This document shows positions 36,041-45,266 of a DNA stretch of 64,000 nucleotides, one piece after another. Every line of letters starts with the position of its first letter. Position 1 is the first letter of the stretch. The notes under the pieces were generated by a model. It did not search any database. It worked only from the letters and a program-made list of their open reading frames with translations, and was not told the DNA's origin. A program made the position numbers and the translations under genes. The DNA is taken from positions 38,352-102,351 of the forward strand of contig CADCDE010000005.1 of the NCBI GenBank assembly GCA_902800065.1, read 5' to 3'. Source of the stretch: an uncultured Ruminococcus sp. Lineage in GTDB: Bacteria > Bacillota > Clostridia > Oscillospirales > Acutalibacteraceae.

Positions 36041-38677
36041 ATGGCAAGTGATATAAATAAGAATATTATATATTATGGAGTGTATGATACAGAGAGAGAA
36101 GCATTGGATAAGAATGATATACTTTGTGCAGTAAGAAAGAGATTTTTTTCAACAGGTTCAAAGCAGACGGGACGTGGAAATATAAAGACTGAGGAAGGTC
36201 TGTATAATTATAGTTATGTCATGGAATACGGAGTGAGTCTGCGTTACAGGAAGCTAAAGCCCAACGGTCAGCAGTTGGAGAGAGTGTTTGACATAGCAGG
36301 AGGATATTTTGTAGAGACACTTGACCAGGAGCACAGAGCCGTCAAAAAAGCCTTTTTTGACAGCAGGCATAACTGGAAGAAGACTCAGTTTTTGTCCTAT
36401 GACAATAACGGCAATTATGAGATATATCCGTCAAAGGATGGAAATAAACCTGTATTGATATTGAAGTCTGCGGAGGAGACACAAAAGCTGTATGCTTTTG
36501 ATATTCTGATCGAAGATTCAATGATGGATGATTTGAACAGAGTGGCAGGGAAGCCTAAAATACTGTGTTCGACAAATTTCGGCAAATTGTATTTCTGTAC
36601 CTATGAGGAGTGTAACAGGAGAAAAGAGATACTGAAAAATCTGTCGGTATCATCTGGTGATGAAATGTATATCAATACGGAGGTATATGCGGATATTCCC
36701 GAGGAAGAACCGATTGAAGCAATAAAAGAGATATTTACTGCTGATAAGGAAAATACCGAAGAAAATATTTTGCCTGTTATCGAGGAAGCCGAAACGGAAA
36801 ATAATGTTTCAGAGCTTTTTGAAAAAGAGACTGCTGAAAAGGAAATTATAAAAGAGGTTGCCGTTATAGAAGAAAGTGATACAAAGGATATAAGATTCGA
36901 GCAGTGCAGTGATGTTCCGTGTGAAAGGAAATGCGGATTTGTAGGGGAATGTCCCTATGAGGTCGTTGATAAGCAGATTATAGATGCCATGGGAAAAAGG
37001 TATGTATATTTCGGTGAAATAGCTGATGATAAACGGAACGGCAGCGGCAGGACTATTGCAAAAAACGGTACTACGGCATATGAAGGTCAGTATATCAGCG
37101 GCATGAGAGACGGTTTGGGAGCATTTTATTATACATCAGGAAAGCTGTGCTATGCAGGAAATTGGAAGAAAAATAAAAAGAACGGTTTCGGAGTGATGTT
37201 CTCAAGGGATAATGAAACTGTCTTTGCAGGCGAATGGAATGATGATAAGCAGGTGAATACAGGAGTATTGTTTGATTCCAAAGGAAAAATGCTTTATTGC
37301 GGAGGCATGGTTAACGGAGTAAAACAGGGTATAGGAATGACATACAGTGAAAACAGCGGAAATTATTTTGTCGGGAAATATAAAGACGGAGAGTTTTTGT
37401 TCAGCGGAACGGAATTTGACAGAAACGGAATATTGCTGTATACGGGAGATTACAGGAATGATATGAGGAATGGTTCGGGAATATCATATAATCCTGATGG
37501 AAGCCTGAGATACAGGGGTGAATGGTCTGACAATTTGTATAACGGTAAAGGAACACTTTATCTTGAAGACGGAGGAATATTTGAAGGACAGTTCCAAAAA
37601 GGTCAGGCATCAGGTAATGGAGTATTAATGGACAAAAATGGCAGAATGATATATCAAGGGAATTTTTTTGACGGAATGTATAACGGTACGGGAAGAATGT
37701 TTTTGGACAACGGAGGCTATGCGGAGGGAGAGTTTAAAGACGGAGAGCCTGTCGGGATATTTAGGGAATATGATTCCAATGAAGAAATTGTATATGTCGG
37801 TGAATGGTTTGATATGCACAGAAACGGCAGAGGGGAAGAATATAGGAATGGTGAAAAGATATATGAAGGGGATTTTGTAAATTCTCTTTATAACGGTCAG
37901 GGAAAGGAATTTCTCAACGGAAAGGAAATCTATCAGGGGAGTTTTGCTGCTGGGGTGAGAGACGGCTATGGAACGGAAATGAAAGAAGACAGGATATATT
38001 ACAGAGGAATGTGGAGAAACGGCTTGTATGACGGTTCGGGCATGATGTTTGAAAACGGAGAACTGAAATATACAGGTATGTTTAAAAATGGTATGAAGCA
38101 CGGCAGGGTAAATGAATTGTCTGGTAACAGGGTGATAAGAGAGTCTGTCTATGAAAATGATGTTCTTGTATATATGAAAGAGTATTATCCGAATGGAACA
38201 CTTGCATATTACGGAAGCGTCATTGACGGAGTGAAAAACGGAATGGGCTGTGAATTTGCGGAGTCGTTTGAAAAGAACTTTGAGGGTATATTCAAAAACG
38301 GTATAGGTGAAAAACCTATGAAAGTTATTTTGAAAAAGCTCGATAAAATACCTCCGTGTGAAGCCCTGAAGGGCAGTGAATACGACAAGTACAGGATAAT
38401 GCCCGAAACAGCGGTTGATATGGAGATATCAGTTGAAGGAGCGAAGGGAATATATACAGGCAGATTGAAGGATGATGTCCCCGAAGGAAACGGAACAGTG
38501 CTTTATTCCGACCACAGATATACAGGAGAATTTTTCAATGGAAAGCCAAAGGGTAGAGGAATAATATATATGAGTGACGGCTCAGAGAAGAAAGGTATTT
38601 TTTCAACAGAAAAATTCCAAAACAGTACGGAAATTAAATTTTCGGAGATAAAATATTATTATAAAGAGGTGAGATGA
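36041..38677 (+). CDS. Large MORN-repeat protein
   Basis: An 878-residue protein. Residues 1 to about 210 form a mixed domain I do not recognise. An acidic linker (about 210-285) and a short Cys segment (CSDVPCERKCGFVGEC) follow. From about residue 325 to 730 there are roughly eighteen MORN-type repeats, recognisable by YEGQYISGMRDGLG-, YRGEWSDNLYNGKG- and YTGMFKNGMKHG-like units; a final pair lies near 815-850. MORN repeats in other proteins mediate lipid or protein contacts. No signal peptide or membrane segment is seen, so it should be cytoplasmic. It overlaps the HAD gene by 4 bp. Confidence 0.82.
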   Translation: MASDINKNIIYYGVYDTEREALDKNDILCAVRKRFFSTGSKQTGRGNIKTEEGLYNYSYVMEYGVSLRYRKLKPNGQQLERVFDIAGGYFVETLDQEHRAVKKAFFDSRHNWKKTQFLSYDNNGNYEIYPSKDGNKPVLILKSAEETQKLYAFDILIEDSMMDDLNRVAGKPKILCSTNFGKLYFCTYEECNRRKEILKNLSVSSGDEMYINTEVYADIPEEEPIEAIKEIFTADKENTEENILPVIEEAETENNVSELFEKETAEKEIIKEVAVIEESDTKDIRFEQCSDVPCERKCGFVGECPYEVVDKQIIDAMGKRYVYFGEIADDKRNGSGRTIAKNGTTAYEGQYISGMRDGLGAFYYTSGKLCYAGNWKKNKKNGFGVMFSRDNETVFAGEWNDDKQVNTGVLFDSKGKMLYCGGMVNGVKQGIGMTYSENSGNYFVGKYKDGEFLFSGTEFDRNGILLYTGDYRNDMRNGSGISYNPDGSLRYRGEWSDNLYNGKGTLYLEDGGIFEGQFQKGQASGNGVLMDKNGRMIYQGNFFDGMYNGTGRMFLDNGGYAEGEFKDGEPVGIFREYDSNEEIVYVGEWFDMHRNGRGEEYRNGEKIYEGDFVNSLYNGQGKEFLNGKEIYQGSFAAGVRDGYGTEMKEDRIYYRGMWRNGLYDGSGMMFENGELKYTGMFKNGMKHGRVNELSGNRVIRESVYENDVLVYMKEYYPNGTLAYYGSVIDGVKNGMGCEFAESFEKNFEGIFKNGIGEKPMKVILKKLDKIPPCEALKGSEYDKYRIMPETAVDMEISVEGAKGIYTGRLKDDVPEGNGTVLYSDHRYTGEFFNGKPKGRGIIYMSDGSEKKGIFSTEKFQNSTEIKFSEIKYYYKEVR

Positions 38678-39498
38678 TGAAAGTATTGTATGTGTCCGAC
38701 CTTGACGGGACTCTTTTGGACAGGAATGCGAAATTGAGCCGACGCTCGGCGAAAATTATCGGGGGATTGATAAAAAAAGGAATGCTGTTTTCCGTGGCAA
38801 CAGCAAGAAGTCAGTCGAGTGTGAGTATATTGAAGGACTTGGAGATAAATATTCCGTGTATACAGCTTAACGGAGTTCTGATGTATGACTTCATGAATAA
38901 AAAATATATCGGCTGTACTCCAATGGAAACGGAGACAGCCGACAGGATAATAAGTATATTGAAGAAATTTGACAGGATGTCGTTTGTGTATAAGTTTGAC
39001 GAGGACTGCGGGATAAATGTGGAGTTTGAAAGATTGCAGAATGAAGTTGAGAGAAATTTCTTCAATGCAAGGAAGGACCAGGATTATAAGAGCTTCAGGC
39101 AGGTGGATAATATCCGTGCAAATGAGAGTGACAGGATAATATATTTCACTATGGTAGACGAGTATGAAAGACTGAAACCGATATATGAGGAGATAAAGAA
39201 ATTGCCAAAGGCAAAACCGACATTATACAGCGATAATTATTCAGACCTGTATTTTCTTGAGGTATTCAGTGCCGATGCGACAAAGGCAGCAGGAGTGCTT
39301 AAATTGAAAGAAATGCTCAAGGCAGATAAAGTAATAGCATTCGGGGATAATCTGAATGATATAGATATGCTGAGGGTATCTGATGTAGGTGTTGCAGTAG
39401 GGGATTGTGTTGAAGCAGTAAAGGAATATGCGGATATAATAATAGGAAAAAGCTATGAGGACGGAGTTGCGGAGTATCTTTTGAGGGAATTTGTCTGA
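38674..39498 (+). CDS. HAD-superfamily hydrolase, Cof-type
   Basis: A 274-residue phosphatase of the Cof subfamily. Motif I is VSDLDGTLLD with the nucleophile Asp, motif II is FSVATARS, and motif IV is IAFGDNLNDIDMLRVSD. The cap domain of the C2B type lies between about residues 85 and 190. Substrates of these enzymes are sugar phosphates or cofactors and cannot be told from sequence. It is coupled to the MORN gene by an ATGA overlap. It is convergent with the next gene, with 3 bp between. Confidence 0.9.
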   Translation: MMKVLYVSDLDGTLLDRNAKLSRRSAKIIGGLIKKGMLFSVATARSQSSVSILKDLEINIPCIQLNGVLMYDFMNKKYIGCTPMETETADRIISILKKFDRMSFVYKFDEDCGINVEFERLQNEVERNFFNARKDQDYKSFRQVDNIRANESDRIIYFTMVDEYERLKPIYEEIKKLPKAKPTLYSDNYSDLYFLEVFSADATKAAGVLKLKEMLKADKVIAFGDNLNDIDMLRVSDVGVAVGDCVEAVKEYADIIIGKSYEDGVAEYLLREFV

Positions 39499-39501
39499 GT
39501 C

Positions 39502-40161
39502 TTACTCGAAAAATTCCATATCATCATGTGAAGATTTTTTAGGCTTGGGGGCAAATGGAACTGTGTCGAATACCTCGACTATTTTGTCACGGAACCATAA
39601 TGACGGTGTAACACGGACAGCAAATCCGTAGCCGTTGTCCATACGCCATTGATGGCTTTGAGCCTGTGGTATGCCGTAGACTGAAAGGAGTGTCATAATG
39701 ATACCTCCGTGAGTGATGATGGCTGAAGCAGTGATATTTGATGAAATAACTTCATTGACGATATGTTCAAATGCCTTGCATATACGCAGAGCAAATTGCT
39801 TTCCGGATTCACCGTGAGGCGGAGGGAACTGATCGGAATTTTGGAGCCATGAAACAAAAGACGGATCACCTGCAAGCTCAACAGCACTTTTTCCTTCCCA
39901 GTCCCCGAAATTGCATTCGCTCAGGTCACCGACAGTTTTTATTTCAGTGTCGGGATATATGATAGAGCAGGTCTCAGTGCATCTTGTGAGAGGACTTGAA
40001 AATACTGCTTGTGGATGGGGATATCCGTGATCTTTTTTGATATTTTGCAGTGAATGTATGCCCTTTTGGGAAAGGTGAACGTCTGTAGAGCCTATATATT
40101 TTCCCTTCAGAGTTTCATCAACGGAGCCGTGACGGATAAGATATATTACATAAGATTGCAT
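39502..40161 (-). CDS. Histidine phosphatase family protein
   Basis: A phosphoglycerate-mutase-like phosphatase of 219 residues. The catalytic motif LIRHGSVDE is at the N-terminus. Then come SPLTRCTETCSII and, towards the end, IITHGGIIMTLLSVYG with the second catalytic His. Related members include alpha-ribazole phosphatase (CobC) and small-molecule phosphatases. I used the ATG at 40161 because AAAGGAGAT lies 9 bp upstream; an 18-residue upstream extension lacks a ribosome site. Confidence 0.85.
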   Translation of the reverse strand: MQSYVIYLIRHGSVDETLKGKYIGSTDVHLSQKGIHSLQNIKKDHGYPHPQAVFSSPLTRCTETCSIIYPDTEIKTVGDLSECNFGDWEGKSAVELAGDPSFVSWLQNSDQFPPPHGESGKQFALRICKAFEHIVNEVISSNITASAIITHGGIIMTLLSVYGIPQAQSHQWRMDNGYGFAVRVTPSLWFRDKIVEVFDTVPFAPKPKKSSHDDMEFFE

Positions 40162-40222
40162 ACGGAGTGTATCTCCTTTAATAAAAAAATTTGCCGAAAA
40201 ATAAAAAAATTCCAAAAAAAAC

Positions 40223-40251
40223 TTTACAAACAGTTTTGAATGTTATATAAT
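40223..40251 (+). promoter_or_regulatory. Promoter of the XRE-regulator gene
   Basis: TTTACA at 40223-40228 and TATAAT at 40246-40251 are exactly 17 bp apart. The expected leader is about 85 bases to the start codon. Confidence 0.7.
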
Positions 40252-40343
40252 TTACCTACTGTATTCTTATTGAATGTGTTAAATTTCAGCATAAGTTAAA
40301 TATATAATTTTATGTGTATAATGTCAAGGGGTTTTGAAAGTAT

Positions 40344-41009
40344 ATGAGTGATTTTCCGAGAATGATCACATTGCTCAGAAAAGAGCGTGGCTTGAGCCAG
40401 AAGCAGGTGGCACTTGAGCTTGAGGTATCACAGGCGTTGCTGTCACATTATGAAAAGGGCATCCGTGAATGCGGACTTGATTTTGTAGTCAAAATGGCAG
40501 ACTATTATAATGTATCATGTGACTATATATTGGGGAGAACATCCAAAAGAAATGTTACGGATACAGAGCCGAGGACTTTGAATGAGAATATTGAAAAAGC
40601 AAATATTAAAAGCAATGCTGTTTCCGAATCGAATAAGAAAGTGATAATAGATTCCCTGGAGGTGCTGTACGGTATTTTGGAACAGACAGGCAGTAAAGTT
40701 CTCAGTGCGGAAATATCGTCATATCTGATGGTCAGTATATACAAGACCATAAGGATATTGTATTCTTCAAATCCGAAGAATCCACAGGCAATGTTTTCTG
40801 TGCTTCCTGAATTGTATGCTGGATTGTCTACGGCACTTCAGAGTATAAATGAATCGAATGCCAGAAATTTATCATCGGGGAATAATTCTGATATCAGGTT
40901 TGCACCGTTGCTTTCTCCGGATATAATTTCGAGATATTACGGTGAACTGGCGGATTCATTATATGACCTTATAAAAAAGACGGAAGAAAAATTAAAGAAA
41001 ATTTGTTAG
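40344..41009 (+). CDS. XRE-family transcriptional regulator
   Basis: A 221-residue protein with a Cro/CI-type helix-turn-helix at about residues 8-62 (LLRKERGLSQKQVALELEVSQ, then LSHYEKGIRECG and YNVSCDYILGR). The C-terminal 150 residues are helical and not recognised; they may sense a ligand or dimerise. It has its own promoter and terminator, so it is a single-gene unit. Targets are unknown. It starts with an ATG at 40344. Confidence 0.85.
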   Translation: MSDFPRMITLLRKERGLSQKQVALELEVSQALLSHYEKGIRECGLDFVVKMADYYNVSCDYILGRTSKRNVTDTEPRTLNENIEKANIKSNAVSESNKKVIIDSLEVLYGILEQTGSKVLSAEISSYLMVSIYKTIRILYSSNPKNPQAMFSVLPELYAGLSTALQSINESNARNLSSGNNSDIRFAPLLSPDIISRYYGELADSLYDLIKKTEEKLKKIC

Positions 41010-41015
41010 CATTAT

Positions 41016-41051
41016 CGGAGTACAGTTTTTTGAGACGTACTCCGTTTTTTT
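41016..41051 (+). terminator. Intrinsic terminator after the XRE gene
   Basis: CGGAGTAC (41016-41023) pairs with GTACTCCG (41037-41044) and is followed by seven T. The T-run abuts the TTGGAGAT ribosome site of the next gene, so read-through would feed it. Confidence 0.85.
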
Positions 41052-41061
41052 GGAGATATTT

Positions 41062-41682
41062 ATGATATATATACTTGAAAATGTGTGCATTCTTGAAAGT
41101 GACTTTCTTGAAAGGGCAATGAGTGGGATGAGTATTCAGAGACTTGAAGCTATGAGCAAATATTCTCTGGTCAGTGACAAAATAAATAATTGTGCGGTAT
41201 ATCTGCTTTTAAGATATGGTCTGATGAGAGAGTATGGTATCAAAAATAAACCTGAGTTTGAATTTGGACAAAGAGGCAAGCCGTATCTGAAGGGTATAGA
41301 AGGGATATATTTTAATTTGAGTCACTGCAAAAATACAGCCGTATGTATAATATCGGAGAGCGATACTGCAATAGATGTAATGGATATCAGAAGTGTACAC
41401 AAGGGAGTATTGAAGCGATGCTGCACGCCTGAGGAAGCAAACAGGATAAACGGCAGTGAGCTTGCTGACAGGGAATTTACAAGGCTGTGGACACGAAAGG
41501 AATGTTATTCAAAGCTTGACGGCAGAGGTCTTCTGCTTGATTTTTCAAAGATAGATGAAGGTCTTGATGAAATGTCGGATATTCATACCGAGGATTACGG
41601 AACGTATATTTTATCTTATTATTCAAAAAAGAAAATGGATATTATAAAAGCAGAAGCAGAGGAATTATTGGGAATGATATAA
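41062..41682 (+). CDS. 4'-phosphopantetheinyl transferase, Sfp-like
   Basis: Attaches the phosphopantetheine arm of CoA to carrier proteins. The 206 residues contain AIDVMDIR, matching the (V/I)GxD metal motif, and RLWTRKECYSKLDGRG, matching WxxKESxxK with Cys in place of Ser. The N-terminal half includes FGQRGKPYLKG and FNLSHCKN, as in Sfp. ATG 41062 follows GGAGAT; an upstream frame start at 41050 is worse. No polyketide or peptide synthetase is in the window, so its client is unknown. Confidence 0.85.
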   Translation: MIYILENVCILESDFLERAMSGMSIQRLEAMSKYSLVSDKINNCAVYLLLRYGLMREYGIKNKPEFEFGQRGKPYLKGIEGIYFNLSHCKNTAVCIISESDTAIDVMDIRSVHKGVLKRCCTPEEANRINGSELADREFTRLWTRKECYSKLDGRGLLLDFSKIDEGLDEMSDIHTEDYGTYILSYYSKKKMDIIKAEAEELLGMI

Positions 41683-41697
41683 AAAGGAGAAAAAAGT

Positions 41698-42918
41698 ATG
41701 GGCAATAAGAAAGATTACGGAGACGGATATAATTTTCAGGAAGTGTTCTTCAAATCGCATCCGGTGAATAAAAAGAATCCGAATCCGATACCGCCGAAAA
41801 AGAACAAGCCGCCTGAGCCAAAGCCTGAACCACAGCAGCCTGAACAGCCTCAGCAGCCGAGAAGGATATTTATACCTGTTGAAGCTGATGACAAAAAAAA
41901 GAAGCATAGTCTTTTGAAATTGTTTATATGGCTTATTATAATAGCTGTATTTGTTTCATTAGGAAGCCTGATATTTTTGATATCGAGAATAGATTATGTA
42001 AGAGAAAATCCTGATGATGAGATGATAGTTGAAATGGTCGGGGAATTAAAAAGTGATCCGGATGTGCAGAATATACTGATATTCGGTACGGACAATCATC
42101 CGAGAAATGAAAACGGGCGTTCTGATTCAATGATATTGGTCTCAATAGATAAGAAGCATAAAAGGATAAAGCAGACATCGTTTTTAAGAGACCTTTATCT
42201 TCCGATAGTTGATAACGGGGAAGCAAGACTCAATGCGGCATTTTCGATAGGAGGGGCAAAGCTCGCTGTTGAAACGGTGGAATATAATTTTCATATAAAG
42301 ATTGACAGCTATATAACGCTTGATTTTGATAGCTTTGAATCGATTATAGACGGTCTCGGAGGAATAGATATTGAGCTTTCAGAGGTCGAGATAGAATATA
42401 TAAACTGGCAGAGCCACAAAAATAAGCAGGTTGAGGATGAAAATGAACTGAAAGTGGATAATTATAATTTTTATCCGAAGGATGAAACGATGGTGGCACT
42501 TGTTCATCTGAATGGAAGACAGGCATTGTGGCACGCAAGAAATCGTGGAGATGAGGATATGCAATTTGAAGGTGACGATTTCATGAGAACGTCAAGGCAG
42601 AGGGACGTTATAAATACAGTACTGTCCAAGCTGCAGAATACAAATCCTGCAGACCTTGTCAAAACAGTTTATAAAGTCGCTCCGATGATAAAAACAAATA
42701 TGGATCTCGGGAATGCATTGAAACTCAGCTTCGGAGTAATAGGTTATCTCAGGTACGAAAGGATGGGATTCAGAGTACCACAGAAATTCAATTACAGTAA
42801 TGAAATAATAGACGGTCAGGAGGTACTTGTAATAAGCAATATGGATGAAGAAATAAAGGCTCTCCATGAATTTGTATTCAATGCTGATAAAGAGTCTGAT
42901 ACTTCCTCGAAAGATTGA
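41698..42918 (+). CDS. LytR-CpsA-Psr (LCP) family protein
   Basis: Cell-wall glycopolymer ligase of 406 residues. A cytoplasmic N-terminus with a Pro-rich stretch (residues 29-55) leads to a membrane helix at about 72-95. The extracellular LCP domain shows NILIFGTDNHPRNENGRSDSMI, RDLYLPIVDNGEARLNAAF, and NGRQALWHARNRGDED with the conserved Arg residues that hold the pyrophosphate. It would attach teichoic acid or capsular polymers to peptidoglycan. A repeat copy and a strong terminator follow. Confidence 0.93.
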   Translation: MGNKKDYGDGYNFQEVFFKSHPVNKKNPNPIPPKKNKPPEPKPEPQQPEQPQQPRRIFIPVEADDKKKKHSLLKLFIWLIIIAVFVSLGSLIFLISRIDYVRENPDDEMIVEMVGELKSDPDVQNILIFGTDNHPRNENGRSDSMILVSIDKKHKRIKQTSFLRDLYLPIVDNGEARLNAAFSIGGAKLAVETVEYNFHIKIDSYITLDFDSFESIIDGLGGIDIELSEVEIEYINWQSHKNKQVEDENELKVDNYNFYPKDETMVALVHLNGRQALWHARNRGDEDMQFEGDDFMRTSRQRDVINTVLSKLQNTNPADLVKTVYKVAPMIKTNMDLGNALKLSFGVIGYLRYERMGFRVPQKFNYSNEIIDGQEVLVISNMDEEIKALHEFVFNADKESDTSSKD

Positions 42919-42933
42919 TACCTTGATGTCTTT

Positions 42934-42996
42934 GTCATTCCGAGCATAGCGAGGAATCTTTGGAAGATTCTTCGTAACTTCGTTCCTCAGAATGAC
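42934..42996. repeat. Dispersed palindromic repeat, copy 3
   Basis: GTCATTCCGAGCATAGCGAG at the left end and CTCAGAATGAC at the right end, with a central GAATCTTTGGAAGATTCTTCG. It folds end to end and lies just after the LCP gene. Confidence 0.85.
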
Positions 42997-43024
42997 AAAA
43001 GGAAATTTTCATCGACTAAAAATA

Positions 43025-43065
43025 AATTCCTGTTCGGAAGGATAACAGTCCTTCCGGCAGGAATT
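43025..43065 (+). terminator. Intrinsic terminator
   Basis: A long stem pairs AATTCCTG and CGGAAGGA with TCCTTCCG and CAGGAATT around a 6-base loop, with small bulges, followed by seven or more T. It should close the LCP gene's transcript and follows repeat copy 3. Confidence 0.85.
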
Positions 43066-43118
43066 TTTTTATGAACGAAAGCAGAATAGTCTGCATAAAT
43101 ATTTGAGAGGTGATAATA

Positions 43119-43286
43119 TTGGAAAATTATCTTGAATCAAAGTCGGGAGAAGGCAAAACATATGTTGACTGGAGCTGTGCCGATAACGGAAGTGAACAGG
43201 AGCATATGAGAAATCTCGGAAAAAAATCATGGGAAATACAATGGAAAAAGTTTTTGTCAGAAGTAATTGAAAATGAAAAAAAATAA
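43119..43286 (+). CDS. Small hypothetical protein (55 aa)
   Basis: An open frame of 55 residues starting with TTG after GAGAGGTGAT. It is hydrophilic, with two Trp-containing segments (TYVDWSC and SWEIQWKKFL) and a Lys/Glu-rich end. I do not recognise it. It is convergent with the serine recombinase gene, whose stop is 12 bp away. Its good ribosome site and the terminator just before it suggest a real gene, but its size keeps the confidence low. Confidence 0.5.
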   Translation: MENYLESKSGEGKTYVDWSCADNGSEQEHMRNLGKKSWEIQWKKFLSEVIENEKK

Positions 43287-43297
43287 TTCCGAGACCA

Positions 43298-44851
43298 TCA
43301 TTTGAATTTGGGATATATTACAATGTCAAAATCTCTTTCATGGCTGTGTCCCCGTGTATCTTTGATATAGTCGATATGATCTATTATTTCTTTTAAAATA
43401 TCATTTTTGTCCTTGGCATTGGTAAGTGTATTATATAATGATGATACGGTTTTGACGTTGGGGGTGAATTTATTATATGAAATTTCTTTTTGTGTTGCCG
43501 AGCTGATATATTTTTGATATTCGGCTTTTTTGCTTTGGATATCTGCAAGCTGTATTTTGAGTGCAGAGTTTCTGATTTTAAAGGTCTCAGTATCATATAT
43601 ACCTGTTTCAAATGCTTCAAAAGCCTTGTTGAGCTGTGTATTGATTCTTGCTTCGGCTTTCAGGACAGATGACAGTTCTTCATAGGGAACAGTGCTTTTA
43701 ATAAGTTCATCATTTTGGACAGGGAAGATACGGTGTTCTTTTTCCCACTTGCTGACAAACTCAAGTATACGTTCTTCAATGAAAAATATATATGAAGCAT
43801 GATTGCAGCATGAAGGCTCGGCACATATCAGCATATCAGGATTTGTTGCAGAAGGTCTTCTCTGCATTTTTCGTCCGCATTTACCGCATATAACAAGACC
43901 TGCAAGCGGATTTTGAACAGCCTTGTCAGCCCTGACAGGACGGCGTTTATTTTTTTGCATAATGGCTTGTGCTGTTTCAAAGATATCCTTGGAGATGATA
44001 GCGTCATGCAGTCCGTTGTACAATGAAAAATCTGTTGATCTGGGACGTTCCCTGATCATCTGACCGTCTGACATTTTTTTCTTTTCAGGTCGCCAGTTCC
44101 AGCGGATTTTTCCGATATAAACAGGATTTATGAGTATATCCCGTATAGTGGAGGATGTCCAGACAGTTCCTTTGGGAGATCTTACAGATAGTTTATTCAG
44201 TTCTCTTGCAATAATAGATACACCGATACGCTTTCTTGTACAGTCATAGCAAGGGATTCCTCTTGTGTACCATTCAAATATTTTTTTAATTATTTCCGCT
44301 TGTTCTGGAACAGGTGAAAGAGAGAAGCCCTTGTCACTGTTGAGCTTTACTTTTTCATATCCGTAAGGAGCATGACTGCCGACATATTTTCCTTCCCTGC
44401 AGCTTGCTGTTCTTCCACGCTGTAAGCGTCTGTTGATGATCTTGTATTCCCTTCTGCTCATATAGAGACCGAACTCAAAGTATTCTTCATCAAACTCGTT
44501 TGACGGATCATAGGTTTTTGTGGGAGTGATTATTTTTGTGTTCGAGAAAAGAAAGGTCTGAGCGATAATGCCCTGGTCAATGCTGTTGCCTCTTGCAAGA
44601 CGGTCTATATCCATGACGATAACGCCGTCAAACCTTCCCTCACCGACCTCTGACAAAAGTTTTTGCATTTGTGGACGGGAAGCGATGCTTTCACCGCTGA
44701 CTATCTCTCTGTATACAGCCGATACTTGAAGATTATTGTTTTTTGCAAACTCCGTCAAGGTCTTTTCATGTCTTGCAAGAGTTTCACCGTCTGCGTGAAG
44801 CTCAGCATCATTGTCCTTTCTTGATTTGCGAAGATATATACAGTAGCTCAT
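43298..44851 (-). CDS. Large serine recombinase
   Basis: A site-specific recombinase of 517 residues of the type used by phages and integrative elements. The N-terminal resolvase domain starts YCIYLRKSRKDND, with the catalytic Ser at residue 10, and has IVMDIDRLARG with the conserved Arg. The recombinase domain spans about 165-290 (APYGYEKV, STIRDILINPVYIG). A zinc ribbon follows (CGKCGRKM...CAEPSCC), then a coiled-coil tail. All key residues appear intact. GGGAGGT precedes the start on the minus strand. No phage or conjugation genes flank it. Confidence 0.93.
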   Translation of the reverse strand: MSYCIYLRKSRKDNDAELHADGETLARHEKTLTEFAKNNNLQVSAVYREIVSGESIASRPQMQKLLSEVGEGRFDGVIVMDIDRLARGNSIDQGIIAQTFLFSNTKIITPTKTYDPSNEFDEEYFEFGLYMSRREYKIINRRLQRGRTASCREGKYVGSHAPYGYEKVKLNSDKGFSLSPVPEQAEIIKKIFEWYTRGIPCYDCTRKRIGVSIIARELNKLSVRSPKGTVWTSSTIRDILINPVYIGKIRWNWRPEKKKMSDGQMIRERPRSTDFSLYNGLHDAIISKDIFETAQAIMQKNKRRPVRADKAVQNPLAGLVICGKCGRKMQRRPSATNPDMLICAEPSCCNHASYIFFIEERILEFVSKWEKEHRIFPVQNDELIKSTVPYEELSSVLKAEARINTQLNKAFEAFETGIYDTETFKIRNSALKIQLADIQSKKAEYQKYISSATQKEISYNKFTPNVKTVSSLYNTLTNAKDKNDILKEIIDHIDYIKDTRGHSHERDFDIVIYPKFK

Positions 44852-44935
44852 AAATTACCTCCCTGATAAAATATATGCAATGTAGAATATGGAGAGTGAT
44901 AGTAAATGATAAAATAAAATTGCTCTATGTCATTC

Positions 44936-44964
44936 TTGACATTGTAAATTTATAATGATATACT
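44936..44964 (+). promoter_or_regulatory. Strong promoter reading towards the structured RNA and amylase
   Basis: TTGACA at 44936-44941 and TATACT at 44959-44964 have exact 17-bp spacing. Transcription should start near 44971 and give a leader of about 325 bases before the amylase start codon. Confidence 0.75.
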
Positions 44965-45050
44965 GAAATCAAGTAAAAACGTATTAAGCCTGTATTACAA
45001 TAGAGTGAAAAGCAAGCTGTAATGCAGAGAATTATGAAAGGAGAATGGAT

Positions 45051-45266
45051 TAGGGGTAATCATTCCTCTATGATAAGGAATTCTGATAGATTGACCTCCA
45101 TAACTTGTAGCCAATCAAGGATTAAAGGTGCAAAGCGAGATAGCCGGCAAATCTATCGCAACCGTGGGGACACACGGGGATAGCTCGTTGATACTGTATG
45201 TGTTTACCATACTTGAGCGAGAAGCACTCTCTCTAAGCGTCAGTTCAGGAGGCGGGAGTATGTCAC
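45051..45266 (+). ncRNA. Multi-hairpin RNA resembling an IS605-type omega-RNA/right end, nuclease gene absent
   Basis: Six local hairpins can be drawn in order: TAGGGG/CCTCTA (45051-45070), GATTG/CAATC (45089-45116), GATAG/CTATC (45139-45157), CCGTG/CACGG with loop GGGACA (45162-45177), GCTC/GAGC around GTATG/CATAC (45183-45218), and ACTCTC/GGGAGT (45226-45259), ending at GTCAC (45262-45266). The last hairpin after GAAGC and the terminal GTCAC resemble the right end and guide-RNA scaffold of TnpB-carrying IS605-type elements. This is from memory of such ends, not a covariance search. No tnpB remnant is seen. A structured 5' leader of the amylase mRNA is the alternative. Confidence 0.5.

Noticed and set aside
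44865..45050. Remnant of a tnpB or tnpA coding sequence near the structured RNA
   Set aside because: No frame with TnpB motifs is visible on either strand; the stretch is AT-rich and holds a promoter.
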